Of a stretch of 64,000 nt of DNA, positions 18,542 to 27,506 are shown piece after piece. The stretch covers positions 1 to 64,000 of the forward strand of contig CALMUP010000023.1 in NCBI GenBank assembly GCA_937872895.1, in the 5' to 3' direction. The position numbers and the translations under genes were made by a program. Each line of letters begins with the position of its first letter. Position 1 is the first letter of the stretch. The notes below the pieces were generated by a model that was not told where the DNA came from, did not search any database, and was given only the letters and a program-made list of their open reading frames with translations. Source of the DNA: an uncultured Verrucomicrobiota bacterium. GTDB taxonomy: Bacteria; Verrucomicrobiota; Kiritimatiellia; CAIVKH01.

Positions 18542-19858
18542 CTACTGCTGCAGGTTGGAGAACGGGTGGGTGGCGGAGGCGGTATCGACCAGCGGAGCCA
18601 CGCCGCCGCCGGACACGTTGATGTTGGTCACCGTGTTGAGCTGAACATTGTTGCGAATCACCACGTTGTTGTTGGCGGGCAGGTTGATGCCGGTGCCCTG
18701 GTTGGCGCGGACCATGTTGCCGTCGATCGTGCACTGGCTGCCGGTGACCCGGATGCCGTCGCCGCGGTTGCGCACGGAAACGTTGTCCTTCAGGGTGACC
18801 CATCCGGTGACGCGGTATCCGTGTGCGTTGACGTTGGTCGTGACCACGCCGTTTTCATCGGCCAGGCACTCCGTGATGGAACCGGCCAGCAGCAAAGCAA
18901 ACCCGCCGTTCCCGTTCCGCGATGCGGTTGAAGAACGAATGGTTGCATCGTTTCCCGCCACGATGCCAACTCCGCCGTTGTCCGTGGCGAGGCACCCGGT
19001 GATGGCCGTGTCGTTGGTAGCGCTGATGCCATCAGCCCCGTTGCCGATCGCGATACTATCCAGTACGCATGCGCGAGAGGTCGAGATCGCAATCCCTCGT
19101 GCGCCATTGGTAACCGCCACCACCCGCTCGACCAGCGCGCCGGTGCCGAGCGAAACCAGCAGCCCGCTGCCGCCGTTTCCATGGACCCGGACATCCCGAA
19201 GGATGGAACCCTCACCGACCACGATCCCATTGTTCACATTGTGGTCGGACACGGTATTGATCACACGCGCCCGCGCGGAAAGGTTGATGCCATTTCCCGT
19301 GGAGCTCAACCCGTTCGAGTGTACGGTGCAGTTCTCCAGCGTGACTTCGGGAAGGCCCTGTATCCCAGAGTTGCTGGAGCCTTGCACCAGCACGTTGCGC
19401 AAGGTCCACCCGACACCCGCGCGGATCCCCTGAAAGGAGGAGTCGAAAATTTGCAGGTTTTCCACCACCACGTTGCGGGAAAAAACATCCGAGGTGACAA
19501 ACCCATCCACCGACGTGCCGCCGGACGTGTTCCGGATGGTACCGTTGCGGATTACCGCCCCGTTGACGACATTGCTGACCTTGACGCCGCCAAACAGGAT
19601 CTGAAACCCCATCAGGTCAAGGGTCACGCCGGAGGTGTTGATGAGCACGGATCCGGTGATGTTGGTGGTCAGGTAGTAGGAGCCCGGCTGGGTGATGGTA
19701 AATGCCGAGCCGATGGGGAAACGCGGCTCGACCTGGTGCAGGGTCTTCAAGGTCGGCGCGGGCGCGCCGGGCGGGGCGAGCGGACCCTGGGCATACGCGG
19801 TTCCGGTGTGGATCAGCAGCCCCATCAGCACGATCAGTATTCGATCCGTCATCATCAT
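18542..19858 (-). CDS. Secreted right-handed beta-helix repeat protein B
   Basis: Exported protein of 438 residues, paralog of the downstream gene. After the signal (ILIVLMGLLIHTGTAYA) it has the same signature, QGPLAPPGAPAPTLKTLHQV, then EPRFPI, PGSYYLTTNI and GVTLDLMGFQI. Beta-helix coils follow, with recurrent motifs such as NGIVVGEGSILRDVRVHGNG, DGISATNDTAITGCLATDNG and VGIVAGNDATIRSS. Three consecutive ATG codons (19858, 19855, 19852) follow a GGGAG; the second or third has the better spacing. The conserved N-terminal module in both paralogs probably forms the helix cap. The substrate is unknown. Confidence 0.88.
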   Translation of the reverse strand: MMMTDRILIVLMGLLIHTGTAYAQGPLAPPGAPAPTLKTLHQVEPRFPIGSAFTITQPGSYYLTTNITGSVLINTSGVTLDLMGFQILFGGVKVSNVVNGAVIRNGTIRNTSGGTSVDGFVTSDVFSRNVVVENLQIFDSSFQGIRAGVGWTLRNVLVQGSSNSGIQGLPEVTLENCTVHSNGLSSTGNGINLSARARVINTVSDHNVNNGIVVGEGSILRDVRVHGNGGSGLLVSLGTGALVERVVAVTNGARGIAISTSRACVLDSIAIGNGADGISATNDTAITGCLATDNGGVGIVAGNDATIRSSTASRNGNGGFALLLAGSITECLADENGVVTTNVNAHGYRVTGWVTLKDNVSVRNRGDGIRVTGSQCTIDGNMVRANQGTGINLPANNNVVIRNNVQLNTVTNINVSGGGVAPLVDTASATHPFSNLQQ

Positions 19859-19879
19859 GTCTCCCTGATTCGTTATATT

Positions 19880-20848
19880 CTATGGTGCTAACGGCACGAG
19901 CGCCTTGGCCCGGTAGAAGCGGGTGGTCGCGGCAGGATCGGGCACGAGGCCGGTGAGGGTCGGGCCGGCGCCGGGGGGCAGGACGCCGAGGCCGCTGTCA
20001 CTCCAGACGGCACCGTTGGTCGCGGCGGCGGCCTGTTCCAGCCGGTAGGTGCGGGTCGGCTCGACCGTCCAGGTCACGGCATTGGTGGTGAGGGCGCGAT
20101 TCAGGGCGGTGACTTCCAGGAGGCTGCCGCCGTCGAGCGGGTCGGTGTCGGCGAGGAACTCGTCCCGGTTGCCGGATCCGTCGGCGTCGGCATCGCCGCC
20201 GGCGGTGAGGTTGGTCAGGTTGCCGGTCCTCGCGAATTCGTAGGCATCGGGAAGGCCGTCGCCGTCGGTGTCGGGGCCCCAGTCGAGGAAATCCGTCTGC
20301 ACATGGGCCAGGGCATTGCTCAGGCTGATCCAGCCGACATTCGCGCCGTAGGCGTAGCCGTCGAGCTTGCCGGTGGTGAGGTCCACGCGCGCGTTGCCGT
20401 TGGTCTCGAAGTTGATCCAGCCGATGTTCGCCCCATAGGCCATCCCGCGCAGGTAGCCGCCGGGCATAATCAAGTTCACGCCCCAGTCGGTGGCGGAGTT
20501 ATTGGCGTAGCTATAGCCATTCGTCGGGGTGCCGGAACCCAGGCTGATCCATCCGGTGTTCGCGCTCCATACGTAGCCGGTGGAGAAGTACAGCCCGATT
20601 TTCGCCCCGTTGGCGACATCGCCCCGGGCGTTCAGCCAGCCGATATTCGCCCCGTAGGCCTGATGATGGGTGGCGTTGATGCTGGTGGCGTGGGCGGCGA
20701 TGGAGCAAAACACGCACGCCGCGAGACCGGCCAGCCACCCAACCCGTAAAAGGTTGTTCATGCCGTACTTACGGCCGTAACGTTTCTGTCGTCGGGGCCG
20801 ATCAACCACGGCACGGAAAATCGATCCCCGTTGTGCTGAAGCAACCAT
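19880..20848 (-). CDS. Exported GANIGW-repeat protein with thrombospondin-3-like segment
   Basis: Protein of 322 residues if it starts at 20848, where a perfect AAGGAGG lies six bases upstream. The usual-looking signal peptide (NNLLRVGWLAGLAACVFCSI) begins at an internal ATG at 20761 that has no Shine-Dalgarno, so the protein would have a 29-residue Arg-rich extension before the signal. The mature part has about four short repeats centred on YGANIGWLN, WSANTGWISLG, YGANIGWINFE and YGANVGWISL. Calcium-binding-type segments follow (DTDGDGLPDAYEF, DADADGSGNRDEF), and a C-terminal beta domain ends TRFYRAKALVPLAP. Its function is unknown; the composition suggests a surface or matrix protein. It is the first gene of a minus-strand run with the two beta-helix genes. 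Confidence 0.8.
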   Translation of the reverse strand: MVASAQRGSIFRAVVDRPRRQKRYGRKYGMNNLLRVGWLAGLAACVFCSIAAHATSINATHHQAYGANIGWLNARGDVANGAKIGLYFSTGYVWSANTGWISLGSGTPTNGYSYANNSATDWGVNLIMPGGYLRGMAYGANIGWINFETNGNARVDLTTGKLDGYAYGANVGWISLSNALAHVQTDFLDWGPDTDGDGLPDAYEFARTGNLTNLTAGGDADADGSGNRDEFLADTDPLDGGSLLEVTALNRALTTNAVTWTVEPTRTYRLEQAAAATNGAVWSDSGLGVLPPGAGPTLTGLVPDPAATTRFYRAKALVPLAP

Positions 20849-20854
20849 GCAATT

Positions 20855-20861
20855 CCTCCTT
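20855..20861 (-). promoter_or_regulatory. Strong Shine-Dalgarno deciding the start of the GANIGW-repeat gene
   Basis: The minus strand reads AAGGAGG, then six bases, then ATG at 20848. No comparable site precedes the ATG at 20761, from which a canonical signal peptide would start. This favours the upstream start, or a short translated leader that feeds into the downstream start. Confidence 0.7.
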
Positions 20862-20962
20862 GGGTAGCGCAGCCCAAAGTAAGCAATACCCCGATGGTTT
20901 GCTCGCGGTCAATGGATGAGTTCAAACGGGCCGCGGATTGCTCGACGGGTCGGGGGCTGGTT

Positions 20963-21931
20963 TCAGCGCGCGTGGATGGGGGCTTCGCGGTCGCGCAGGT
21001 GGATCGGGGTGCGGCCGGTGGCGGCGGCGAGGAGTTGGGCGACGATGGAGACGGCGATTTGCTCCGCACCTTCCGCGCCGAGGTCGAGGCCGGCCGGGCC
21101 GTGGATCCGGTCCGTGCGCTGGCCGCTGAGGCCGGCGCGGAGGGTGTCGCAGCGTTTGCGGGGGCCGAGCAGGCCGAGGTAGGCGACGTCGGTCGTGTCA
21201 AAGAACGCGGCCCAGCGCCGGTCCATGTCCAGCGCGTGGTTCTTGATGACCACGAGGGTGCGGGCGTGGGTGGGCAGGTGCGATGCAGCGGACTCGGGTC
21301 GAAGGTGGAGGATACGGGCGGCGCGGGGGAACCGTTCCGGCGCAAGGTAGCCAGGGCGGTGATCGGAGACGGTGACTGTAAAGCCGGCTTCGGCGGCGAG
21401 GGCGACTAGCGGGATTGCGTCATCGCCGGCGCCGACGACCACGAGGTCGCAGGGCGGTTCGAGGTGGTCGAGGAAAACATCAGCGGCCGGGTTGGCGGCA
21501 TGGCATGCGGAAGGTTCGCCCCCGCAGGGCCAGGCAATGCAGATCGGCGCGCCGGGGGCGAAGGCTTCGAGCAGACGGGTCGGCCACGGGGCGGACGGGG
21601 CAACAGGAAGGACGCGCAGATCCAGCTCGCCGTCGCAGCCGAGGCCGAGACCCCAGATGGTGTCCTCGTCGGATCCGGTATTGTAGTGCACATCCACCGG
21701 AGCGCCGGTCTGCATGGCGGCCAGCGCTCGTTCGCGCAGGTCGTTCTCGAGGCATCCGCCGCTCACGTTGCCGGTCATCGATCCGTCGGCGCGGATCAGC
21801 AGCTTCGCACCGGGACGGCGAAAGGCCGAGCCCTTCACCCGGGTCAGGATGATCAGGGCGCAAGGCTCCTCCCGGCGTTGCGCCTCGATGATGCCCTGCA
21901 GGACGGAAACGGTTTCATGCCAGGTCTTCAT
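20963..21931 (-). CDS. XdhC/CoxI family protein
   Basis: Protein of about 322 residues. The N-terminal XdhC/CoxI domain shows GNVSGGCLENDL (family pattern GSVSGGCVE) and GLGLGCDGELDL (family G.GCGG). The C-terminal Rossmann-like XdhC_C domain shows CDLVVVGAGDDAIPLVALA and AYLGLLGPRKRCDTLR. Family members insert or sulfurate the molybdenum cofactor of xanthine dehydrogenase or CO dehydrogenase. No molybdoenzyme subunit gene lies in this window, so the partner must be elsewhere or the role differs. Start 21931 (MKTWHETV) fits the family; an ATG four codons upstream (21943) is possible, and neither has a clear ribosome site. Confidence 0.87.
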   Translation of the reverse strand: MKTWHETVSVLQGIIEAQRREEPCALIILTRVKGSAFRRPGAKLLIRADGSMTGNVSGGCLENDLRERALAAMQTGAPVDVHYNTGSDEDTIWGLGLGCDGELDLRVLPVAPSAPWPTRLLEAFAPGAPICIAWPCGGEPSACHAANPAADVFLDHLEPPCDLVVVGAGDDAIPLVALAAEAGFTVTVSDHRPGYLAPERFPRAARILHLRPESAASHLPTHARTLVVIKNHALDMDRRWAAFFDTTDVAYLGLLGPRKRCDTLRAGLSGQRTDRIHGPAGLDLGAEGAEQIAVSIVAQLLAAATGRTPIHLRDREAPIHAR

Positions 21932-22105
21932 GGGAAGGATCATAACAAAGAAACCGCCCGGCGTCGCGCCTGTTGTTGAAAGGGAGGTGGCCCATCCAAC
22001 CGGACTTGCACATTTTGTAGGTGGACGGTTCGGTCCGCCATGCCTATACTTCGACTCCGGTAGCGTCGCTGCATGCCGGGCGAGGCGATTCCGCGGAAAC
22101 AAAGC

Positions 22106-24922
22106 ATGGTTGGCAAGAAACTCCAGTCCGGTTGGTGGCGGGTGCTCGGCGGCCTGGTGGTCGCGGCATGGACCGTCGTTGCTGTGGCCCCGGCGCTGGG
22201 GCAGGTCGAGGACGACAGTCCGGAGGGCCTGTACCGCAACGCCCTGCAGAACTTCACCGCCGGTCGCCATGCCCAGGCCATCCCGTTCTTCGTCCAGCTC
22301 ATCGACATCTTCGGGCGCGAACCCTCGCTGCAGGCCGAGATCGAGAACGCCTACTACGGGCTCGGTTGCTCGTACTACAACACCGGTGAATACCTCGAGT
22401 GCGTCAACACCTTCACCAAGATGATCGAATTGTTCCCGAAATCGCGCACCATCGACGAGGCGTGGTTCCGGATCGCCGCCGCCCACCAGTTTCAGGAGAA
22501 CTACGAGGAGGCGATCAAGGCCTACCAGCAGGTCACCGGCTCGTTCCCCAATTCCCCGTTTGCCGAGGATGCGGCCTTCCAGACCGCCATGGCGTTGATG
22601 GTCACCGAAAAATCCGCCGAGGCGGTGGCGGCCTTCGAGGCCTTCACCACGACCTTCCCCCGTTCCGACCTGGTGCCGCAAGCCATGGTCTTCATGGCCA
22701 GGTCATATTTCCAGGGCGGCGACTACCTCAAGGCGCTCGAAACGCTGGAGAAGGTGGGTGACCGCACCCGCTCGCTGGACCATCTGGTGTATGCAAACTT
22801 CCTCGCCATGGAGATCGGCGATGTCGCCTTCGAGGAGACCGAGTACCATACCGCACTGCGGGCCTTCCGCCGCGTGCGTACCAACCAGTCGCTGATCCGC
22901 TTCCAGCGGAAGCTGGTGGCCGAGGCCGAACGGATGCTCGAGGCTTCGCGCCGCACCACCGTGCCACCGTCCGAACTGGCCCGCCACTTCCGCAACGAGC
23001 GCCGCCTCATGGCCTCGCTGGCGACGCTGAAACAGGCGCTGGAGAAACTCGAATCCACGCCGGATTACGATGCCAGCCTGTTCCACCGCATCGGCCGCTG
23101 CTTCTACAGCATCGACCGCTACTGGGAAGCCTACACCGCCTACAAGCGCGTGGTCACCGAGGCGAAGGATCCGCTGCTGCAGGAGGCCTGCCATTTCGAC
23201 CTGATCCTCGTGCTCAACCGCCTGCGCCGGTTCGGTGAGCTCATCGAGGAGGCCGACCGCTACCTCGCCACCTACGGCAAGGACGAGAAACTGATCAAGG
23301 CCGAGCGTGTTCCGGCCGTCGCCTTCATGCGGGCCGAGGCGTACATCAACCAGGAATTGTTCGAGGATGCCGAGCGCGAGATGGCCCGCCTCGAGACCAC
23401 CTACCCCAAACACGTCCAGATGCCGCGCATCCGTTTCTACAAGGCGCTGGCCATCGCGATGCAGGAACGGTTCACCGAGAGCATCGACTTGTTCGAGCAG
23501 TGGCTCGAGACCTACCCCGACCACCTCATGGCCGCCGAAGTGGCCTACTGGCTGCCCATCTCGATGTACTATGACGGCCAGTACGAAGCGGCAATCCCGC
23601 TGTTCGACGCCTACGTCGACAACTACGCCATGACCGTGTACGCCCCGGAGGCGGCCTACCGCTCCGCCTTGTGCAAGTACTCGATGGAGGACTACGAACG
23701 CGCGGCCAGCGAACTCGAGGCGTGGCTGGAGGATTATCCCGACCACGTTTTCCAATGGGAGGCACGGGTTACGCTCGGCGACGCCTATTCCGCCATCGGC
23801 GAACTCGAAAAAGCCAAGGTCGCCTACCTCGGCGTGACCCCGGAAGGCGGACCGATGGAGTACCTCGCCATCAGCCAGCTCAACAAGGTGTTCAAGGCGC
23901 TCGACACCGAGCAGGACTACCGGCAGATGGCCGACGTGCACATCCGCTACCTGCAGAACAACCCGAACTCCCCGAACATGATCGAGTCGGCCTACAACGC
24001 CGGCTGGGCCCTGCGGCAGATCGGCAGGATCGACGAGGCCCGCAAGCTCTACTGGTCCACCATCGAGCGCTTCGGCAACAACCGTGCCTGGGACGGTTTC
24101 GGCCCGCTGCTCAAGGACTTGCGCTCGATGTACCGCGACGACATGGACCGACTGACCTCGGAGTTCGAACGCATGATCGTCAAGGCGCGCGGGGAAAACC
24201 GGCCGACCCTCGTCTCCCGGCTGGTCAAGGAAATGCTCCTGTGGCGGGACATGACCGACGTCGATCGCGCCGCCGAACTCGAGCGCCGCTTCAACCTCGA
24301 CGTACTCGACGCCGAGGCGCTCGCCTTCATCGGCAGCGCCCACGTGCGCGCCGGCGACCTCGCCCGCGGCCAACCCGTGCTCGACCTGCTGCTGAAGGAC
24401 TTCCCCAACTCGCAGTTCGCCGATGTCGCCTATGCCCGCAAGGCCGAGGTGCTGCTCGGCGAGGGCAAACCCGACGAAGCCATCGCCGCCGCGAACACCG
24501 CCATCGACAAGACCGCCGACACCGCACTGATGATGGAAGCGATCTTCACCAAGGGCCTCGCCCTCAAGGCGGCCGGCCGCCACACCGAGGCCATCGAGGA
24601 ATTCAACAACGTCCTGGCCAGTCGCGCCTCCCCGCGCCCGCTCAAGCCGCGGGCCATGCTCGAGGCCGCCGCCAGCTTCGAGGCCATGGGCGACTTCGCC
24701 AAGGCGATTCCCTACTACCAGCGCATTTACGTCATGTACGCCGCCTACCTCGACGAGATGGCCCAGGCCTACCTGCGCAGTGCGGCCGCATTCGAGAAAC
24801 TCAAGGACCGCACCGCCGCGATCAGCACCTACCACGAGATGCTGGTGATCGAATCGCTGGCCGGCCGGCCCGAACTCGACGAGGCGCGCCGGCAACTGGC
24901 CCGGCTGGAGGCGGGATCCTGA
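22106..24922 (+). CDS. Large exported tetratricopeptide repeat protein
   Basis: About 938 residues, with an N-terminal signal or anchor (VLGGLVVAAWTVVAVAPALG) and TPR or TPR-like helical repeats along nearly the whole length. Examples are GLYRNALQNFTAGRHAQAIP, GCSYYNTGEYLECVNTFTKM, IAAAHQFQENYEEAIKAYQQ and FTKGLALKAAGRHTEAIEEF. It is probably a periplasmic scaffold. It is the first gene of a tight plus-strand operon: the next TPR gene overlaps its stop, and ExbB, ExbD, ExbD and a VWA protein follow. That context suggests it binds the periplasmic side of an ExbBD energy-transducing complex. The start may instead be the ATG at 22073, eleven codons upstream. Confidence 0.85.
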   Translation: MVGKKLQSGWWRVLGGLVVAAWTVVAVAPALGQVEDDSPEGLYRNALQNFTAGRHAQAIPFFVQLIDIFGREPSLQAEIENAYYGLGCSYYNTGEYLECVNTFTKMIELFPKSRTIDEAWFRIAAAHQFQENYEEAIKAYQQVTGSFPNSPFAEDAAFQTAMALMVTEKSAEAVAAFEAFTTTFPRSDLVPQAMVFMARSYFQGGDYLKALETLEKVGDRTRSLDHLVYANFLAMEIGDVAFEETEYHTALRAFRRVRTNQSLIRFQRKLVAEAERMLEASRRTTVPPSELARHFRNERRLMASLATLKQALEKLESTPDYDASLFHRIGRCFYSIDRYWEAYTAYKRVVTEAKDPLLQEACHFDLILVLNRLRRFGELIEEADRYLATYGKDEKLIKAERVPAVAFMRAEAYINQELFEDAEREMARLETTYPKHVQMPRIRFYKALAIAMQERFTESIDLFEQWLETYPDHLMAAEVAYWLPISMYYDGQYEAAIPLFDAYVDNYAMTVYAPEAAYRSALCKYSMEDYERAASELEAWLEDYPDHVFQWEARVTLGDAYSAIGELEKAKVAYLGVTPEGGPMEYLAISQLNKVFKALDTEQDYRQMADVHIRYLQNNPNSPNMIESAYNAGWALRQIGRIDEARKLYWSTIERFGNNRAWDGFGPLLKDLRSMYRDDMDRLTSEFERMIVKARGENRPTLVSRLVKEMLLWRDMTDVDRAAELERRFNLDVLDAEALAFIGSAHVRAGDLARGQPVLDLLLKDFPNSQFADVAYARKAEVLLGEGKPDEAIAAANTAIDKTADTALMMEAIFTKGLALKAAGRHTEAIEEFNNVLASRASPRPLKPRAMLEAAASFEAMGDFAKAIPYYQRIYVMYAAYLDEMAQAYLRSAAAFEKLKDRTAAISTYHEMLVIESLAGRPELDEARRQLARLEAGS

Positions 24923-25812
24923 TGAAACGCGGACTCCTCATCGCCCTGCTGGGCTTCCTTGTCGCAGCCGACCACGCCGCGGCCCAGACCGCGCGCGAAC
25001 GCGGACTCGGTCCCTATACGCTGGTCACGCGCCGCGGCGAGGTGCCCGTGCGCCTGTTGCGCCGCGACGGCGACATGGTCTGGGTGGACCGCCTCGTCCA
25101 GTCCGGCCAGTTCATCGAGACCGGCGTGCCCCGCAGCGAGATCGTCGAGTTCAAGGCCCCGCCCCACCCGGCCTTTGCCGCGGCCGCGCAGGCCCAGACC
25201 CCGGAACAGATCGCCGCCGCGATCGACGGCCTGCGCCGCCTGGTCGGCCAGCTCCGCCCCTACCGAGACCTGCCCGGCATGCCGGTCAACGCCGCACTGA
25301 TCGAACAGGCCAAACTGAACGAACGCCGCGCCTACTGGCGCGACGCCCTGCTGATCTACCAGGAACTGCTCAACCTACCCTATGACTTCCCCGAACGGCC
25401 GATGATCCGCTACTGGTCCGGTATGAACCACTGGCGCATGGACCAGAAGGAGAAGGCCCTGGAATTCCTGCTCGATGACCCGGTACCCGACGAGGATCTC
25501 GACCTGATGTCCGACATCCTCTACATGCGCGCCGACAGCCTCGCCGCCGCAGGCCGCCCGCGCGAAGCGGTCGAGACCTACCTCGGCCTGATCGTCTTCT
25601 ACCCGTTTGTCCAGACCAACGAGCTGCGCGCGCTGGCCGGCGTGATTCCGAACTACATCGCCATGCAGGACTGGGATGCCACGGTGAAAAGCATCGAGGC
25701 GCTCAAGCGCGACTACCCGGATGCGCCGCAAACCGCGGCGGCCGTGGCCCGGCTCGAACAATATACGCAGGAAGTGGAACGCGAACGGCAATTTCAAGTG
25801 CGCGAGGAATAA
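24922..25812 (+). CDS. Exported TPR-like protein of the ExbBD-VWA operon
   Basis: Exported protein of 296 residues with a clear signal peptide (LLIALLGFLVAADHAAA). A small N-terminal beta region follows (GPYTLVTRRGEVPVRLLRRD; residues about 30-75), then helical TPR-like repeats (ERRAYWRDALLIYQELLNLP, MRADSLAAAGRPREAVETYL). Its ATG overlaps the stop of the large TPR gene (TGATG), so the two are coupled. It lies 15 bp before the ExbB gene. I recognise no named family. Together with the upstream TPR protein it probably forms the periplasmic adaptor part of the ExbBD-VWA system. Confidence 0.82.
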   Translation: MKRGLLIALLGFLVAADHAAAQTARERGLGPYTLVTRRGEVPVRLLRRDGDMVWVDRLVQSGQFIETGVPRSEIVEFKAPPHPAFAAAAQAQTPEQIAAAIDGLRRLVGQLRPYRDLPGMPVNAALIEQAKLNERRAYWRDALLIYQELLNLPYDFPERPMIRYWSGMNHWRMDQKEKALEFLLDDPVPDEDLDLMSDILYMRADSLAAAGRPREAVETYLGLIVFYPFVQTNELRALAGVIPNYIAMQDWDATVKSIEALKRDYPDAPQTAAAVARLEQYTQEVERERQFQVREE

Positions 25813-25827
25813 CGAAAAGGTGCGACG

Positions 25828-26583
25828 ATGAAGATAAAAACCCTGTTGATGATCGGATTGCTCGGACTCGGCGCGACCGCCGCGGTCCCGATGGTGGCAC
25901 GGGCCCAGGACGCGGTGGCCGAGGAGGCTGCACCGGCACCGAAAAAGAAAACGCTGCTCGATACCTACAAGATCGGTGGCTGGGCCATGCACCCGCTGCT
26001 GCTTTGCTCGATCGCGGTGGTCGGCGTGTCGATCCTGAACGCCCGCTCGATGAACCGCAAGACGCTGATCCCGGTCGACGTCGTGGCCTCGGTAAAGGCC
26101 GCGTCGGTGAACCAGGACTATGTGAAGGTTGCGGAACTGGCCGAGGCGTCGGACAGCCTGTTCGGAACCTCCCTGGCCAGCGGCATGCGCCTGTTCGACC
26201 CGAACGATCCGGACGGCAGCAAACCGAAGGTGGAGGAGGCCATCTCCGAAGCGATGGGCCGCCAGGAAGCCAAGCACGCCTTCTGGCTGAACTTCCTCCA
26301 GCTTATCACCGCGGTAGCCCCGATGCTCGGACTGCTCGGCACGGTCAGCGGCATGATCGGCGCCTTCGACAAGATCGGCATGGGCGGCATGGGCAAACCC
26401 GAACTGCTTGCCGCCAACATCGGCGAGGCCATGGTCACCACCGCCACCGGCCTGATTGTGGCCATCCCGGCGATGTTCGCCTACTTCCTGTTCCGCAACT
26501 ACCTGAACAAGCTGCTCTCCGAGGCGGAGGAAAACCTGACCGTGGTCGTGGACAACCTCACCGCCCCCCTCGCCGAAGAGTAG
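25828..26583 (+). CDS. exbB: MotA/TolQ/ExbB proton channel family protein
   Basis: Inner membrane protein of 251 residues. It has a cleavable signal-like N-terminus ending ARAQ, an Ala/Pro/Lys linker, a first membrane helix (residues about 53-68, AMHPLLLCSIAVVGVSI) and a cytoplasmic loop. The conserved core of two further helices contains APMLGLLGTVSGMIGAF and GEAMVTTATGLIVAIPAMFA. These include the TolQ/ExbB channel residues, with the Thr in the second and third helices. ExbB pentamers with ExbD form a proton-driven motor that powers a partner across the periplasm. A cleaved N-terminal extension occurs in several ExbB proteins. It is followed by two exbD genes. Confidence 0.93.
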   Translation: MKIKTLLMIGLLGLGATAAVPMVARAQDAVAEEAAPAPKKKTLLDTYKIGGWAMHPLLLCSIAVVGVSILNARSMNRKTLIPVDVVASVKAASVNQDYVKVAELAEASDSLFGTSLASGMRLFDPNDPDGSKPKVEEAISEAMGRQEAKHAFWLNFLQLITAVAPMLGLLGTVSGMIGAFDKIGMGGMGKPELLAANIGEAMVTTATGLIVAIPAMFAYFLFRNYLNKLLSEAEENLTVVVDNLTAPLAEE

Positions 26584-26610
26584 TCCCCGGCACGTCCTCG
26601 CGAACCCACC

Positions 26611-27069
26611 ATGAAGGCCAAACGCAAATCCGAGGTTGAACTCAGCGTCGACATGACGCCGATGATCGACATGGTCTTCCTGCTGCTCGTGTTCTTCATG
26701 ATCGCCGCGACCATGTCGAAGGTGGACATGACCCCGGAGATCAAGCTCCCGGTCGCCCCGAAGTCGCAGGTGCCCGAGGACCTCCGCAACCGCGGCACGA
26801 TCAACATCCTGCCCCTCGGCTCGGTGACCCCCGCCGGCGACGTGGTCTCGGCTGAACGCCCCTTCCTGCTCCATGGTCAATTGGTCAACGAGCAGGACCT
26901 GAAACAGCAGATCGACGCGGTCCGCAAGGGCACGCCCGAACTGCGCGTGTACATGCGCATCGACAAGAACGTCGAATTCGCCTCGGTGCAGCGGGCCATC
27001 AAGGCCTGCGCCGACGTCGGCGTCTTCGACATCGTGTTCGCCACCTACCAATCGGGGACCGGGGAATGA
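26611..27069 (+). CDS. exbD: ExbD/TolR family biopolymer transport protein 1
   Basis: Protein of 152 residues with the ExbD/TolR architecture: short cytoplasmic N-terminus, one membrane helix starting at DMTPMIDMVFLLLVFFMIAA, which carries the conserved proton-carrying Asp (residue 22), and a periplasmic domain (ELRVYMRIDKNVEFASVQRA). It forms the dimeric plug of the ExbB pentamer. The stop overlaps the next exbD by 4 bp. Having two adjacent, diverged exbD copies suggests a heterodimer. Confidence 0.93.
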   Translation: MKAKRKSEVELSVDMTPMIDMVFLLLVFFMIAATMSKVDMTPEIKLPVAPKSQVPEDLRNRGTINILPLGSVTPAGDVVSAERPFLLHGQLVNEQDLKQQIDAVRKGTPELRVYMRIDKNVEFASVQRAIKACADVGVFDIVFATYQSGTGE

Positions 27070-27506
27070 AGCTGCGTCGCGCCAACGAAGTCACCATGAA
27101 GATGGACATGACGCCGATGATCGACTGCGTCTTCCTGCTGCTTGTGTTCTTCATGGTCGGCAGCACGCTGCACAAGCAGGAAGCCGACATCAGCTTCTCG
27201 CTGCCCGGCACCGCCGACCAATCGGAACCGGTGCAGATCCCCGACGAGCAGATCATCGAGATCTACGCCGACGGCACCGTCGTGCTGAACGACCTGAAGT
27301 TCGATTCGCCGACCTCGTCCTCGCTGCCCGAGCTGATCGAGACCCTCAAGCGGTTCAAGGCCACCGCCGAGGCGAACAAGACCGAATCGATGATCACCAT
27401 CGCCCCCGCGCCCGAAGTGAAACACCAGCGTGTGGTCGATGTGCTGAACGCCTGCGCCGAGGCGAAGATCCAGAACGTCTCCTTCGCGATGGAGGGCGAC
27501 TCATGA
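27066..27506 (+). CDS. exbD: ExbD/TolR family biopolymer transport protein 2
   Basis: Protein of 146 residues with the same fold as its neighbour but clearly diverged. Its membrane helix begins MDMTPMIDCVFLLLVFFMVG with the conserved Asp, and the periplasmic domain contains SITIAP-like ESMITIAPAPEVKHQRVVDV. It overlaps the upstream exbD and the downstream VWA gene by 4 bp on each side (ATGA), so stoichiometric co-translation is likely. It probably pairs with the first ExbD. Confidence 0.93.
   Translation: MKLRRANEVTMKMDMTPMIDCVFLLLVFFMVGSTLHKQEADISFSLPGTADQSEPVQIPDEQIIEIYADGTVVLNDLKFDSPTSSSLPELIETLKRFKATAEANKTESMITIAPAPEVKHQRVVDVLNACAEAKIQNVSFAMEGDS

Noticed and set aside
21944-22681. Extension of the XdhC gene upstream to 22681
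   Set aside because: The extra part is antisense to the TPR gene and unlike XdhC; MKTWHETV matches the family start.
22703-24895. Minus-strand frame of 730 codons opposite the large TPR gene
   Set aside because: Antisense of clear TPR repeats; no family features.
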